Positions 44,950 through 54,161 of a stretch of DNA of 64,000 nucleotides are shown here, piece by piece; within the stretch, counting starts at the first letter, position 1; each line of letters starts with the position of its first letter. The stretch comes from an uncultured Paracoccaceae bacterium. Its GTDB lineage: Bacteria > Pseudomonadota > Alphaproteobacteria > Rhodobacterales > Rhodobacteraceae. The translations under genes and the position numbers were made by a program. The notes beneath the pieces were generated by a model. The model was not told where the DNA came from. It saw only the letters and a program-made list of their open reading frames with translations, and ran no database searches. The stretch lies in assembly GCA_947502145.1 (NCBI GenBank), contig CANMYO010000001.1, positions 372,001-436,000 on the forward strand. Reading direction: 5' to 3'.

Positions 44950-46179
44950 CTAGTCGGCTTCGGCGATGATCGCAGCGTAGCGTGACTGTGCATCTTCTGC
45001 CGTGATCGAAGGATCGTTCCAGAATTCGACCATCAGGTCTTCGATCTGAGACGTTGTGTCCGGTGTCAGCGACTGTGAACCGTCTTTCAGGATGTTGCCA
45101 GCTGCAAGTATCTCAAGACCCTTCTTCATGCAGTCGTTGGCAGCCATCAGGTCGACGTCACCACGGATTGGCAGCGAGCCTTTTGCAAGGTTGAAGTCAA
45201 CCTGCACCTGCGGGCTTAGCAACAATGCTGCCAGCTCTTTCTGTGCAGCTTCGACGTCAGCATCGTCCTGAACAGGGAAATAGAACGCATCGCCACCGGT
45301 CGAGATGATTTCGTTCACACCCAGACCTGGCAGGCATGTGTAATCCTCGCCAGCGACCTGACCGGCGACCTGGAATTCGCCCTGCGCCCAGTCACCCATG
45401 ATCTGTCCGCCGGCTTGGCCGGTAATCACAAGGTTCGTGGCTTGGTTCCAGTCTTGTACGTTGGAATTGGCTGCAAAGGCACGGGCATTTGCGGCTGCTT
45501 CAAACACGGCTGCATATTCAGGACCGGCTGCAACTTCTGCATTCTTGTCGTTATTCACCGCGGCCCAGGCGTCAGGACCGGCAATGGCAACTGCCATCAC
45601 GCCAAATGCGCCGGATGATTGCCAAGGCTGCTGACCCATCGCGAGAGGAATCTTGCCAGCAGCTTCGAGTGCTGGGGCAGAGGCGACAAACTCGTCCCAG
45701 TTGGATGGCACGTCTATACCAGCATCAGCATAGGCCTGATGGCTCAGCCATATCCACTGCCATGAATGAATGTTCACCGGGGCACAGTAGATGCGACCAT
45801 CTACGGTGCAGGCGTCCAACAGTGACGGCGGGTTAACGATGTCTTTCCAACCCTCCGCTTCTGCAACGTCAGTGAGATCAAGAAGCAGACCTGCCTCGAT
45901 CAGTTCCTCGGCCTGACGACCGTGGTTCAACTGTGTGGCACCCATCGGGTCGCCGCCAAGAATTCGTGATATGATGATCGGGCGCGCGGTCCCGCCGGAC
46001 CCGGCAATCGCACCGTCAACCCAAGTATGTTCGGTGGCGTTGAAGGCTTCGGCGAACTTTGAAACGGCGGCAGCTTCACCACCTGAAGTCCACCAATGGG
46101 TGACTTCCAGATCGACCGCAGCAGCGGACGAAGCCGCACAGATTGCGGTTGCGGACAACAGTTTTGTTGTGAGTTTCAC
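44950..46179 (-). CDS. Extracellular sugar-binding protein of CUT1 ABC transporter
   Basis: A 409-residue periplasmic binding protein. The signal peptide MKLTTKLLSATAICAASSAAA is followed by VDLEVTHWWTSGGEAAAVSKF, the usual N-terminus of family 1 sugar-binding proteins. It starts with GTG at 46179, with GGGAGG 9 bases upstream. First gene of the long glycan operon. A promoter and inverted repeat lie directly upstream. Confidence 0.94.
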   Translation of the reverse strand: MKLTTKLLSATAICAASSAAAVDLEVTHWWTSGGEAAAVSKFAEAFNATEHTWVDGAIAGSGGTARPIIISRILGGDPMGATQLNHGRQAEELIEAGLLLDLTDVAEAEGWKDIVNPPSLLDACTVDGRIYCAPVNIHSWQWIWLSHQAYADAGIDVPSNWDEFVASAPALEAAGKIPLAMGQQPWQSSGAFGVMAVAIAGPDAWAAVNNDKNAEVAAGPEYAAVFEAAANARAFAANSNVQDWNQATNLVITGQAGGQIMGDWAQGEFQVAGQVAGEDYTCLPGLGVNEIISTGGDAFYFPVQDDADVEAAQKELAALLLSPQVQVDFNLAKGSLPIRGDVDLMAANDCMKKGLEILAAGNILKDGSQSLTPDTTSQIEDLMVEFWNDPSITAEDAQSRYAAIIAEAD

Positions 46180-46196
46180 GATTATAACCTCCCTGA

Positions 46197-46230
46197 CTAA
46201 ATCGTTGTAGAAAATCCTATAACGATTTAG
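46197..46230. promoter_or_regulatory. Candidate LacI-family operator (inverted repeat)
   Basis: CTAAATCGTT (46197-46206) and AACGATTTAG (46221-46230) are perfect inverted copies with a 14-base spacer, in the gap between the divergent binding-protein gene and the lacI-type regulator. One arm lies within the -35/-10 spacer of the predicted operon promoter and the other just past the expected start of transcription, so binding would block the operon. Confidence 0.7.
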
Positions 46231-46243
46231 ATTGGTCTGACAA
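46216..46243 (-). promoter_or_regulatory. Predicted promoter of the glycan ABC operon
   Basis: On the minus strand TTGTCA (46243-46238, five of six to consensus) and TATAGG (46221-46216, four of six) are 16 bases apart. It is embedded in the inverted repeat and lies about 37 bases upstream of the GTG start. Confidence 0.5.
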
Positions 46244-46252
46244 CGGAATTAT

Positions 46253-46280
46253 TTGACACTTACCGCATTTACTCTAATCC
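46253..46280 (+). promoter_or_regulatory. Possible promoter of the LacI-type regulator
   Basis: A perfect TTGACA at 46253-46258, followed by TCTAAT at 46273-46278 (five of six to TATAAT) but with a short 14-base spacer, so only tentative. Confidence 0.35.
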
Positions 46281-46327
46281 CCTGTTTTCATGGGTTTCTG
46301 AAATGCATCGAGGGGAGGGCAAGGATC

Positions 46328-47383
46328 ATGACAAAGACAGGAAAACCCTCCAAAACCGGTGCGAGTGATTCGGCCCGGCCTGCTGCGCAACCCAAGCAAC
46401 CGACCCTCAAAACCATTGCCGGATTGACCGGGCTCGCCGTCCCCACGGTGAGCCGCGCGTTGGGTGGTGCGAGCGATATCAGCATCGCGACGCGCGCCCG
46501 TGTGCGCGCCGTCGCCGACGAGATCGGATATGTCCCCAATCGTGCCGGCGTGCGCCTGCGTACAGGACGGACAAATGTCATTTCACTCGTCCTTTCGACA
46601 GAACACGAAATGATGAACCACACGGCAAAGCTGATATCTTCGGTCGCCGCGGGACTGCGTGCGACACCGTTTCATGTGATCATCACGCCCTATTTCGGAG
46701 ACGAGGATCCGATGAAGCCGGTGCGCTACATCGTTGAGACCCGCTCTGCTGATGCGCTGATCTTGAACCAGATCAAGCCCGAAGACCCCCGCGTCGCCTA
46801 TCTGATGGAGAAGAATTTCCCGTTTGTGACCCATGGCCGGACGATCTGGGAAAAGGATCACCCCTTTTACGACTTTGACAACCACGCATTTGCGCAGATT
46901 GCAGTGCAGGAATTTGCAGCGCGCCAGCGCAAGAATATCGTTCTGGTCGCTCCGCCGCGCGACCAAACCTATAGCGTGGCGATGATCAATGGTGCGACCG
47001 AGGCAGCATCGCGTTTGGGGCTGGGTTTGACCGTCCTGTCTGATGTGCATAGCGACGTTGCGATTGACGACATGGGGCTTGCCCTGTCGCAGCATCTGGA
47101 TGCAGGCCACCCCGTCGATGGCGTCATTTGCGTTTCAAACGGATCCTGCCTTGCGGCCATTACGGCCTTGGAAACGGCAGGTCACGTCATCGGTGACACG
47201 GTCGATATCTGTGCGAAGGAAGCGATGCCGATTCTGCAACGCATTCGTTCGCCGATTATCACGGTGCGCGAAAACGTCGCGAATGCTGGCCTGTTCCTTG
47301 CACAGGCCGCCATGAGTGCGGTTTTGACCCCAAGAGAACCGCCAATGCAGTTTCTTGAGGTTCCACAGACCTCCGAAAACTAG
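46328..47383 (+). CDS. LacI-family transcriptional regulator
   Basis: A 351-residue repressor from the ATG at 46328 (AAGGA upstream). The helix-turn-helix is LKTIAGLTGLAVPTVSRAL (27-45), the hinge follows YVPNRAGVRLRTGRTN, and the rest is a periplasmic-binding-like sensor domain. It has a longer, basic and Ala/Pro-rich N-terminal tail (about 26 residues) than LacI. It is divergent from the sugar ABC operon, which it most likely controls through the inverted repeat. Its stop overlaps the convergent dehydrogenase gene by CTAG. Confidence 0.92.
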   Translation: MTKTGKPSKTGASDSARPAAQPKQPTLKTIAGLTGLAVPTVSRALGGASDISIATRARVRAVADEIGYVPNRAGVRLRTGRTNVISLVLSTEHEMMNHTAKLISSVAAGLRATPFHVIITPYFGDEDPMKPVRYIVETRSADALILNQIKPEDPRVAYLMEKNFPFVTHGRTIWEKDHPFYDFDNHAFAQIAVQEFAARQRKNIVLVAPPRDQTYSVAMINGATEAASRLGLGLTVLSDVHSDVAIDDMGLALSQHLDAGHPVDGVICVSNGSCLAAITALETAGHVIGDTVDICAKEAMPILQRIRSPIITVRENVANAGLFLAQAAMSAVLTPREPPMQFLEVPQTSEN

Positions 47384-48252
47384 CCCATGGCCTGCAGCCG
47401 TTTGAGCAACGAAGATGTATCCCAGCGGCCACCGCCAAGTTTCTGCACATCTTTGTAAAACTGGTCCACCAGCGCTGTCACGGGAAGAGATGCGCCATTT
47501 TCGTCCGCGGTATCAAGGCAGATGCCAAGGTCCTTGCGCATCCAGTCAACTGCAAAACCATGGTCAAAGTGGTCGTCCAGCATCGTTTCATACCGATTGA
47601 CCATCTGCCAGCTTCCGGCGGCGCCCTGGCTGATCACCTCAACCACTGCCCGTCCGTCCAGACCTGCGCGTTGTGCGAAATGCAACGCCTCTGACAAGCC
47701 CTGCACAAGGCCCGCTATCGCAATCTGATTGCACATCTTGGTCATTTGCCCTGCCCCGCTATCACCAATCCGGCGGGCGAGTTTTGCGTAGGTCTGGATT
47801 ACCGGTTCTGCCTTGGCATAGGCTGCAGGATCGCCGCCGCACATGATTGAAAGCTGTCCATTTTCGGCACCGGCCTGACCGCCTGAGATCGGCGCATCAA
47901 CAAAATCCAACCCTCTGGATTTCGCGGCAGCGTAAAGCTCTTTCGTGACGGCCGCCGAAACAGTGGTGTGGTCAATGAACAACGCACCATCCGACATCGC
48001 ATCAAAGGCGCCGTTTTCGCCGGTGCAAACCATGCGCAGATCATCGTCATTGCCGACACAAGCCAGAACCATGTCAGCGCCCGCAGCTGCCATCGCAGGT
48101 GTTTCCGCAAATGCGCCCTTGTGCGTGCCCACCCATTTTTCTGCCTTCGCAGTTGTGCGGTTAAAGACTGTAACGTCATGCCCGGTAGCGGCCAGGTGAC
48201 CTGCCATCGGATATCCCATCACGCCGAGTCCCAAGAACGCTAGTTTGGCCAT
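47380..48252 (-). CDS. 3-hydroxyisobutyrate/2-hydroxy-3-oxopropionate dehydrogenase family protein
   Basis: A 290-residue beta-hydroxyacid dehydrogenase: FLGLGVMGYPMAGHLA dinucleotide motif, DAPISGGQAGAENGQLSIM the substrate-binding signature, and TKMCNQ with the catalytic Lys. The ATG at 48252 follows AAAGGA. Tartronate semialdehyde reductase and 3-hydroxyisobutyrate dehydrogenase cannot be told apart here. It is divergent from the gcv operon. Confidence 0.87.
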   Translation of the reverse strand: MAKLAFLGLGVMGYPMAGHLAATGHDVTVFNRTTAKAEKWVGTHKGAFAETPAMAAAGADMVLACVGNDDDLRMVCTGENGAFDAMSDGALFIDHTTVSAAVTKELYAAAKSRGLDFVDAPISGGQAGAENGQLSIMCGGDPAAYAKAEPVIQTYAKLARRIGDSGAGQMTKMCNQIAIAGLVQGLSEALHFAQRAGLDGRAVVEVISQGAAGSWQMVNRYETMLDDHFDHGFAVDWMRKDLGICLDTADENGASLPVTALVDQFYKDVQKLGGGRWDTSSLLKRLQAMG

Positions 48253-48373
48253 CGTCGATCCTTTCAAAATGCTTGCACCGGATGTAGCGCAGCCTTGGCC
48301 AAAGGTCACGGCATGCCGTCGTGCACAATTCATCTTGCCCGAATCCGAAAGCTATCATAACGTCCGCGCCACA
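48253..48373. other. Divergent promoter region upstream of the glycine riboswitch
   Basis: A gap between the dehydrogenase start and the riboswitch that should hold both promoters. TATCAT (about 48353-48358) is a possible gcv -10 box, but I see no -35 box at normal spacing. Confidence 0.35.
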
Positions 48374-48521
48374 CGACGGGAGAACCGGGAAACCGGTGCC
48401 GAAGGAGCAACCGCCCCGGAAACTCTCAGGCCCACGAACCGCCGTGTCACGGAAAACTCTGGAGAGTGGCCAATTGGCCCGCCGAAGGGATAACGATCTC
48501 AGGCGAAAGGACAGAGGGGGC
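48374..48521 (+). promoter_or_regulatory. Tandem glycine riboswitch in the gcvT leader
   Basis: Two aptamer-like repeats are visible: the first with GGGAGA, GCCGAAGGAGCAA and CTCTCAGGC (to about 48460), the second with GGAGAG, GCCGAAGGGATAAC and ATCTCAGGC, ending in AAAGGACAGAGGGG. These are the known conserved blocks of the glycine riboswitch, which usually occurs as two cooperative aptamers before gcv operons and turns them on when glycine is high. About 70 bases separate it from the gcvT start. Identified by recalled consensus, without a covariance search. Confidence 0.9.
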
Positions 48522-48592
48522 ATCACGCGGCGCAAATGCGTCGCCTTGTGGTGCCCGCGATCCCCTGATCAGCGCGGCCCTTGGAGGGAAGA

Positions 48593-49717
48593 ATGAGCGA
48601 TCTGCTGCGCACACCGCTATACGCGCTACATCTGGAATTGGGCGCCAAGATGGTGCCCTTTGCCGGATACGAAATGCCGGTGCAATATGGCTTGGGCGTG
48701 ATGAAGGAACATCAGCATTGCCGCGGCAAAGCAGGTTTGTTCGATGTCAGCCACATGGGACAGGTTCGCGTCGCGGGCAAAAGCTATGCGCAGGCGGCGG
48801 CGGCTTTGGAAACGCTTGTCCCGGTTGATATCATTGGGCTAGGTGAAGACCGGCAACGGTATGGGTTTTTCACAAACGATGCCGGCGGCATCGGCGATGA
48901 CCTGATGCTTTCGAACCGCGGCGACCACGTCAGCGTTGTTGTCAACGCGGCCTGCAAGGCGGACGACATCGCCTATATGCGCAGCGCATTGCAGGCAGAG
49001 ATTGAGGTAATAGAAATCACCGGTCGCGCGCTGCTGGCGTTGCAGGGCCCCTCCGCTGAGGCGGTTCTTGCCACATTGAATCCAAGCGTGCGGGATATGG
49101 CCTTTATGGACGTGGCAACCGTTGATCTGAATGGCGCAGAATGTTGGGTCTCCCGCTCTGGTTATACCGGCGAAGATGGATTTGAAATTTCGGTCCCCGA
49201 AGCTATGGCACCCGATCTGGCCCGTGCATTGCTGGCCCATGATGATGTTGAGGCTATTGGTCTGGGCGCAAGAGATTCGTTGCGACTGGAGGGAGGGCTT
49301 TGCCTTTACGGTCACGACATAGATACTGGAACCACCCCGGTTGAAGCCGCCCTGACATGGGCCATTCAAAAAGTGCGCCGCGCTGGCGGCGCGCGTGCGG
49401 GTGGTTATCCGGGGGCCGATGTCATCAAGAAACAGATGTCAGAAGGGGCAGCGCGCAAGCGGGTTGGACTGATCCCCGAAGGCCGCGCGCCCATGCGGGA
49501 AGGTGTTCAGCTGTTCGCAGATGAGACTGCAACCGACCCGATCGGACATATCACCTCTGGCGGATTCGGGCCAACGGTCGGACACCCCGTCGCAATGGGA
49601 TATGTCGCTGCCGCACAGTCGGCAAAGGGCAACGTCGTCTATGGCGAGCTGCGCGGCAAGCGGTTGCCACTGACCGTCAGCGCCATGCCCTTCACTCCCG
49701 CCAATTTCAAACGCTAA
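48593..49717 (+). CDS. gcvT: Aminomethyltransferase (glycine cleavage T protein)
   Basis: A 374-residue folate enzyme of the glycine cleavage system. [18 protein letters not shown] and [16 protein letters not shown] start the protein; [14 protein letters not shown] and [20 protein letters not shown] are folate-domain signatures. It takes the aminomethyl group from the H protein, giving 5,10-methylene-THF and ammonia. The ATG at 48593 has TTGGAGG upstream. First gene of gcvTHP, behind a glycine riboswitch. Confidence 0.96.
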   Translation: MSDLLRTPLYALHLELGAKMVPFAGYEMPVQYGLGVMKEHQHCRGKAGLFDVSHMGQVRVAGKSYAQAAAALETLVPVDIIGLGEDRQRYGFFTNDAGGIGDDLMLSNRGDHVSVVVNAACKADDIAYMRSALQAEIEVIEITGRALLALQGPSAEAVLATLNPSVRDMAFMDVATVDLNGAECWVSRSGYTGEDGFEISVPEAMAPDLARALLAHDDVEAIGLGARDSLRLEGGLCLYGHDIDTGTTPVEAALTWAIQKVRRAGGARAGGYPGADVIKKQMSEGAARKRVGLIPEGRAPMREGVQLFADETATDPIGHITSGGFGPTVGHPVAMGYVAAAQSAKGNVVYGELRGKRLPLTVSAMPFTPANFKR

Positions 49718-49732
49718 AGAAGGACCACGAAA

Positions 49733-50092
49733 ATGAAATTCACCGAAGAACACGAATGGCTGCGCATCGAAGATGACCTTGTTGTTGTAGGCATTACCGA
49801 ACACGCGGCAACACAGCTGGGTGACATTGTATTTGTCGAACTGCCGGACGTTGGCACCGAAGTCGTCGTCGATGACGAGGCTGTTGTCATCGAAAGCGTC
49901 AAAGCCGCATCTGACATTCTTGCGCCACTGGATGGTGAGATCGTCGAAATCAATGAGGCGCTTGCCGACAACCCCGGACTGGTGAACGAGGATCCGGTGG
50001 GTAACGGCTGGTTCTTCAAGATCAAGAGCACCGACCTTTCAAAGTTGGACGAATACCTCGACGAGGCCGCATATAAAGCATTGGTGGAGTGA
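49733..50092 (+). CDS. gcvH: Glycine cleavage system H protein
   Basis: A 119-residue lipoyl carrier. Lys57 in [12 protein letters not shown] is the lipoylation site. [13 protein letters not shown] starts the protein and [12 protein letters not shown] is the C-terminal signature. It shuttles the aminomethyl group between P, T and L proteins. AAGAAGGACC precedes the ATG. It is 15 bases after gcvT. Confidence 0.97.
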   Translation: MKFTEEHEWLRIEDDLVVVGITEHAATQLGDIVFVELPDVGTEVVVDDEAVVIESVKAASDILAPLDGEIVEINEALADNPGLVNEDPVGNGWFFKIKSTDLSKLDEYLDEAAYKALVE

Positions 50093-50096
50093 CCCG

Positions 50097-52937
50097 ATGA
50101 CGTTTACGCCAACAGACTACCTCCCCTACGATTTTGCCAATCGCCGCCATATCGGCCCCTCGCCCGCCGAAATGGATGAGATGCTGGATACGGTGGGCGC
50201 AGATAGTCTGGAGGCGTTGATGAATGACACCTTGCCCCCTGCGATCCGGCAAGCGGACCCGTTGGATTTCGGCAAACCAAAGTCAGAACGCGAATTGCTG
50301 TGGCATATGCGACAAGTGGCCAACAAGAATACGGTTCTGACTTCGCTGATTGGGCAGGGTTATCATGGAACGGTGACGCCGCCGGCAATTCAGCGCAACA
50401 TCCTGGAAAACCCCGCGTGGTACACCGCCTACACGCCCTATCAGCCAGAAATATCTCAGGGTCGCCTGGAGGCGCTATTGAACTTTCAAACGATGGTTTC
50501 GGACCTGACGGGTTTGGAGATCGCCAACGCCTCCCTGCTGGATGAATCCACTGCCTGCGCCGAGGCAATGACCATGGCACAACGGATCTCCAACTCAAAA
50601 ACGAAGGCTTTTTTCGTCGACGAAAATTGCCACCCCCAGAACATCGGGGTGATTCAGACCCGGGCGGCACCGCTTGGCATTGAGGTCATCGTCGGTAGCC
50701 CGGACGCGCTTGATGCAGAGTCGGTTTTCGGGGCCTTGTTCCAATACCCCGGCACCTTTGGCACGCTGCGCGACTTTACCGACCAGATTGCCGCGCTGCA
50801 CGCGGCCAAGGCGATCGGGATCATCTCTGCTGATCCATTGTCGCTGACATTGCTGAAAGAACCGGGCGCGATGGGGGCCGATATCGCCGTTGGGACAACA
50901 CAACGATTTGGAGTGCCTGTTGGTTATGGTGGACCACATGCCGCCTATATGGCCACAAAGCAAAAATATGCGCGCAACATGCCGGGGCGAATTGTTGGTG
51001 TGTCGGTGGACAGCCACGGGAACCGGGCGTATCGGCTTTCGCTGCAGACGCGCGAACAGCACATCCGGCGCGAGAAGGCCACGTCAAACGTTTGCACCGC
51101 ACAGGCGCTGTTGGCTGTCATGGCGGGGTTCTACGCGGTTTTTCACGGGCCAGAGGGGCTAAAGGCGATCGCCCAACGCATCCATCGCAAGACAGTGCGC
51201 CTGGCGCGCGGTCTGGAAGAAGCCGGTTTTGTTGTTGAGCCAGGCGACTTTTTTGACACCATCACCGTTGACGTTGGCCTGCTGCAGCGCGGTGTCATGC
51301 AGGCCGCGGTGAACGAAGGTGTGAACCTGCGTCAGGTCGGAAAAACCAAAGTGGGTATCACGCTTGACGAAAGCTGCCGTCCGGCGACGCTGAAACAGGT
51401 TTGGCGGGCCTTCGGGATACATGAGCGCGACACTGGACTGACGGCCGAATACCGCATCCCCGATCACCTGCAGCGCAAGTCAGATTATTTGACCCACCCG
51501 GTGTTCCACATGAACCGCGCCGAAACTGAGATGATGCGCTACATGCGACGGCTGGCGGATCGTGATCTTGCGCTTGATCGCGCAATGATCCCGCTTGGGT
51601 CATGCACAATGAAGCTGAACTCAGCCGCTGAAATGATGCCCATCACATGGCCGGAGTTTTCGACGCTGCACCCTTATTGCCCGCCGGATCAGGCTGCGGG
51701 CTATGCAGAGATGATTGCGGATCTGTCTGACAAACTATGTGACATCACGGGATATGCGGCCATTTCAATGCAACCGAATTCTGGTGCGCAGGGGGAATAC
51801 GCCGGCTTACTGACGATTGCCCGATACCACCGCGAACGGGATCAGGGTCATCGCAATGTCTGCCTGATCCCGATGTCTGCCCATGGCACCAATCCAGCTT
51901 CGGCGCAGATGGTCGGCTGGCAGGTTGTCGCGGTTAAGTCGGCAGAGAATGGCGACATTGATCTGGACGATTTCCGGGCCAAAGCCTTGCAGCACGCAGA
52001 CAATCTCGCCGCCTGCATGATCACCTATCCTTCCACACATGGGGTATTCGAAGAAACCGTGATCGAGGTGTGCAAGATCACCCATGATCACGGTGGGCAG
52101 GTTTACATTGATGGGGCCAACATGAACGCGATGGTCGGATTGTCGCGCCCCGGTGATCTGGGCGGCGACGTCAGCCATTTGAACCTGCACAAGACATTCT
52201 GCATTCCGCACGGCGGTGGTGGGCCCGGCATGGGGCCAATTGGGGTGAAAGCGCATCTGGTTGCACATTTGCCCGGTGATCCCAATGGAGGTGAAGGGCC
52301 GGTGTCATCGGCGGCGTATGGGTCGCCCTCTTTGTTGCCGATTTCCTGGGCCTACTGCCTGATGATGGGCGGCGATGGGCTGACCCAGGCCACGCGTGTT
52401 GCAATTTTGAATGCCAATTACATCGCAGCCCGGCTTGGGGGGGCTTACGACGTCCTTTACAAAGGGCCAAGTGGCCGCGTTGCGCATGAATGCATTTTGG
52501 ATACGCGCCCCTTTGCAGAGCATGGCGTCACCGTGGATGACATTGCCAAGCGTCTTGTCGACTGCGGGTTTCACGCACCAACCATGTCCTGGCCCGTGGC
52601 CGGTACCCTGATGATCGAGCCGACGGAATCGGAGAACAAGGCTGAGCTTGACCGTTTTTGTGATGCGATGCTCGCAATTCGCAAGGAAATCGCAGAGATC
52701 GCCGATGGCAAAGTGTCTGTTGCGCAATCCCCACTTCACAACGCGCCGCACACTGTCGAGGACCTGGTCAGCGACTGGGACCGCCCCTACACCCGCGAAC
52801 AGGGGTGCTTTCCCCCCGGCGCATTCCGCGTGGACAAGTATTGGCCACCGGTCAATCGCGTGGACAACGTTTTTGGCGACCGCAACCTAGTTTGTATCTG
52901 CCCACCGATGGAGGACTATGCCGAGGCCGCGGAGTAG
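50097..52937 (+). CDS. gcvP: Glycine dehydrogenase, decarboxylating (P protein)
   Basis: A 946-residue PLP enzyme in single-chain form (alphaproteobacterial and E. coli type), not the split gcvPA/gcvPB form. The Schiff-base Lys699 is in [32 protein letters not shown] starts the first half. It decarboxylates glycine and loads the H protein. It begins 4 bases after gcvH. The L protein gene (lpd) is not in the window. Confidence 0.97.
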   Translation: MTFTPTDYLPYDFANRRHIGPSPAEMDEMLDTVGADSLEALMNDTLPPAIRQADPLDFGKPKSERELLWHMRQVANKNTVLTSLIGQGYHGTVTPPAIQRNILENPAWYTAYTPYQPEISQGRLEALLNFQTMVSDLTGLEIANASLLDESTACAEAMTMAQRISNSKTKAFFVDENCHPQNIGVIQTRAAPLGIEVIVGSPDALDAESVFGALFQYPGTFGTLRDFTDQIAALHAAKAIGIISADPLSLTLLKEPGAMGADIAVGTTQRFGVPVGYGGPHAAYMATKQKYARNMPGRIVGVSVDSHGNRAYRLSLQTREQHIRREKATSNVCTAQALLAVMAGFYAVFHGPEGLKAIAQRIHRKTVRLARGLEEAGFVVEPGDFFDTITVDVGLLQRGVMQAAVNEGVNLRQVGKTKVGITLDESCRPATLKQVWRAFGIHERDTGLTAEYRIPDHLQRKSDYLTHPVFHMNRAETEMMRYMRRLADRDLALDRAMIPLGSCTMKLNSAAEMMPITWPEFSTLHPYCPPDQAAGYAEMIADLSDKLCDITGYAAISMQPNSGAQGEYAGLLTIARYHRERDQGHRNVCLIPMSAHGTNPASAQMVGWQVVAVKSAENGDIDLDDFRAKALQHADNLAACMITYPSTHGVFEETVIEVCKITHDHGGQVYIDGANMNAMVGLSRPGDLGGDVSHLNLHKTFCIPHGGGGPGMGPIGVKAHLVAHLPGDPNGGEGPVSSAAYGSPSLLPISWAYCLMMGGDGLTQATRVAILNANYIAARLGGAYDVLYKGPSGRVAHECILDTRPFAEHGVTVDDIAKRLVDCGFHAPTMSWPVAGTLMIEPTESENKAELDRFCDAMLAIRKEIAEIADGKVSVAQSPLHNAPHTVEDLVSDWDRPYTREQGCFPPGAFRVDKYWPPVNRVDNVFGDRNLVCICPPMEDYAEAAE

Positions 52938-52976
52938 CGGCCCGGTTTCAGTGATCGGTCGGTTGCCTGCAGATGA

Positions 52977-54056
52977 TCAATGATATGCGCGTGACCCTGC
53001 ATCATGGCCGAGAATGGCGGCTTCGCTTGGCGTCAGTACCCGCCGTGCGAAGCCACCATATGCTGTTATGTCGCCTCGCAGATCAGGCACGCGATCAAAA
53101 AGGCGATCCTGATCGACAGGTTCCATCGCGGCAAGCGCCGCACTGGCAGGATGGAAGCTTTCCGTTGCTACGCCATTGGCGAATACGATCTCATGCTGTG
53201 GCAACATCATGTGGATATAAGTCACCTGTCGGATCGCCCGGTCGCGGATCACGGTATAATCGTTGACAAGGTCACGCGCTTTGACAAGCACTTCATCCGC
53301 GCCAAAGAGTGTCTTGGCCCTTGATCCACGCAGGACCATACGATGATCCGGCGATACCAATAGCCCGGCGTCGGGCACATCTTTGTCGAGCGCACCTTTG
53401 CGCAGCCTGATTGGTGTGAGTTCCGGCATCACCATCAGGCGCGCCCCGGTCACGCGCCGCTGCCCAATCCACAGGATTTCGGCACAGCCGTTGTCCTGGG
53501 TTTGCACCAAGTCACCCTCGGCAAGAGATGCCACATCGCGCGGCCCATAGGGCGTGCTGATCATCGTGCCGGGTGTAAAACAGATGACCCCGCGCGGGGT
53601 CCGCAATGCCTCGTCCCGCAGCGCCCGGTCGATGGAGTGGCACACGACCCAAAGTTCAGTGGCCCGCGGTGGAATTTCACCATGGAACATCAACAGCGGT
53701 TTCCGTCCGGCCCCGTTCGAAACAACGGCCACGTCCCATGTGACAAAGCCATCTGTTACGACGAATCCCTTACTGAACAGCGGCTCACGCAGAATAGGTG
53801 CCTCAAATCTTGCGGTATCAACCTGCGAAGACGCCATCAAACGCCGTACCGTGAGCGCGGCGCGTCTGCGAATGTCTGCCTCTCCGTCGGACTGTCCCAA
53901 TGGCAAGACCCCGCGGGGGCCGTCCACTCGCACAGCTTCTCCGGTCCACATCCATGTGGCACCGGGCCGACAATCTGCGACGGGCGCGGATTTGTATCCG
54001 TCAAGTTCCGTCTGCGACCATGAGATGACAAACGTGCCCTTAAAGCCCGTTTTCAT
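52977..54056 (-). CDS. Hint-domain protein
   Basis: A 359-residue protein with a Hint (hedgehog/intein-like) domain starting at Cys159 (VICFTPGTMI) and containing SPDHRMVLRG and a C-terminal SFHPASA region. The first 155 residues form a variable region rich in beta strands and Arg. Such proteins are common in Rhodobacteraceae, and the Hint part may cut or ligate its own chain; no clear C-terminal exteins are present, so self-splicing is unlikely in the intein sense. No signal peptide. Function of the N-terminal part is unknown. Confidence 0.8.
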   Translation of the reverse strand: MKTGFKGTFVISWSQTELDGYKSAPVADCRPGATWMWTGEAVRVDGPRGVLPLGQSDGEADIRRRAALTVRRLMASSQVDTARFEAPILREPLFSKGFVVTDGFVTWDVAVVSNGAGRKPLLMFHGEIPPRATELWVVCHSIDRALRDEALRTPRGVICFTPGTMISTPYGPRDVASLAEGDLVQTQDNGCAEILWIGQRRVTGARLMVMPELTPIRLRKGALDKDVPDAGLLVSPDHRMVLRGSRAKTLFGADEVLVKARDLVNDYTVIRDRAIRQVTYIHMMLPQHEIVFANGVATESFHPASAALAAMEPVDQDRLFDRVPDLRGDITAYGGFARRVLTPSEAAILGHDAGSRAYH

Positions 54057-54161
54057 TGCTCTGTTCTCTGCCTCAATGCCGCGTCATTTGTCGCGCGGCT
54101 TTATGGCAATAGCTTAGCCGAGCAGCGGTTTCCGGATCAAGAGTCCCCATTAACCATTTAC

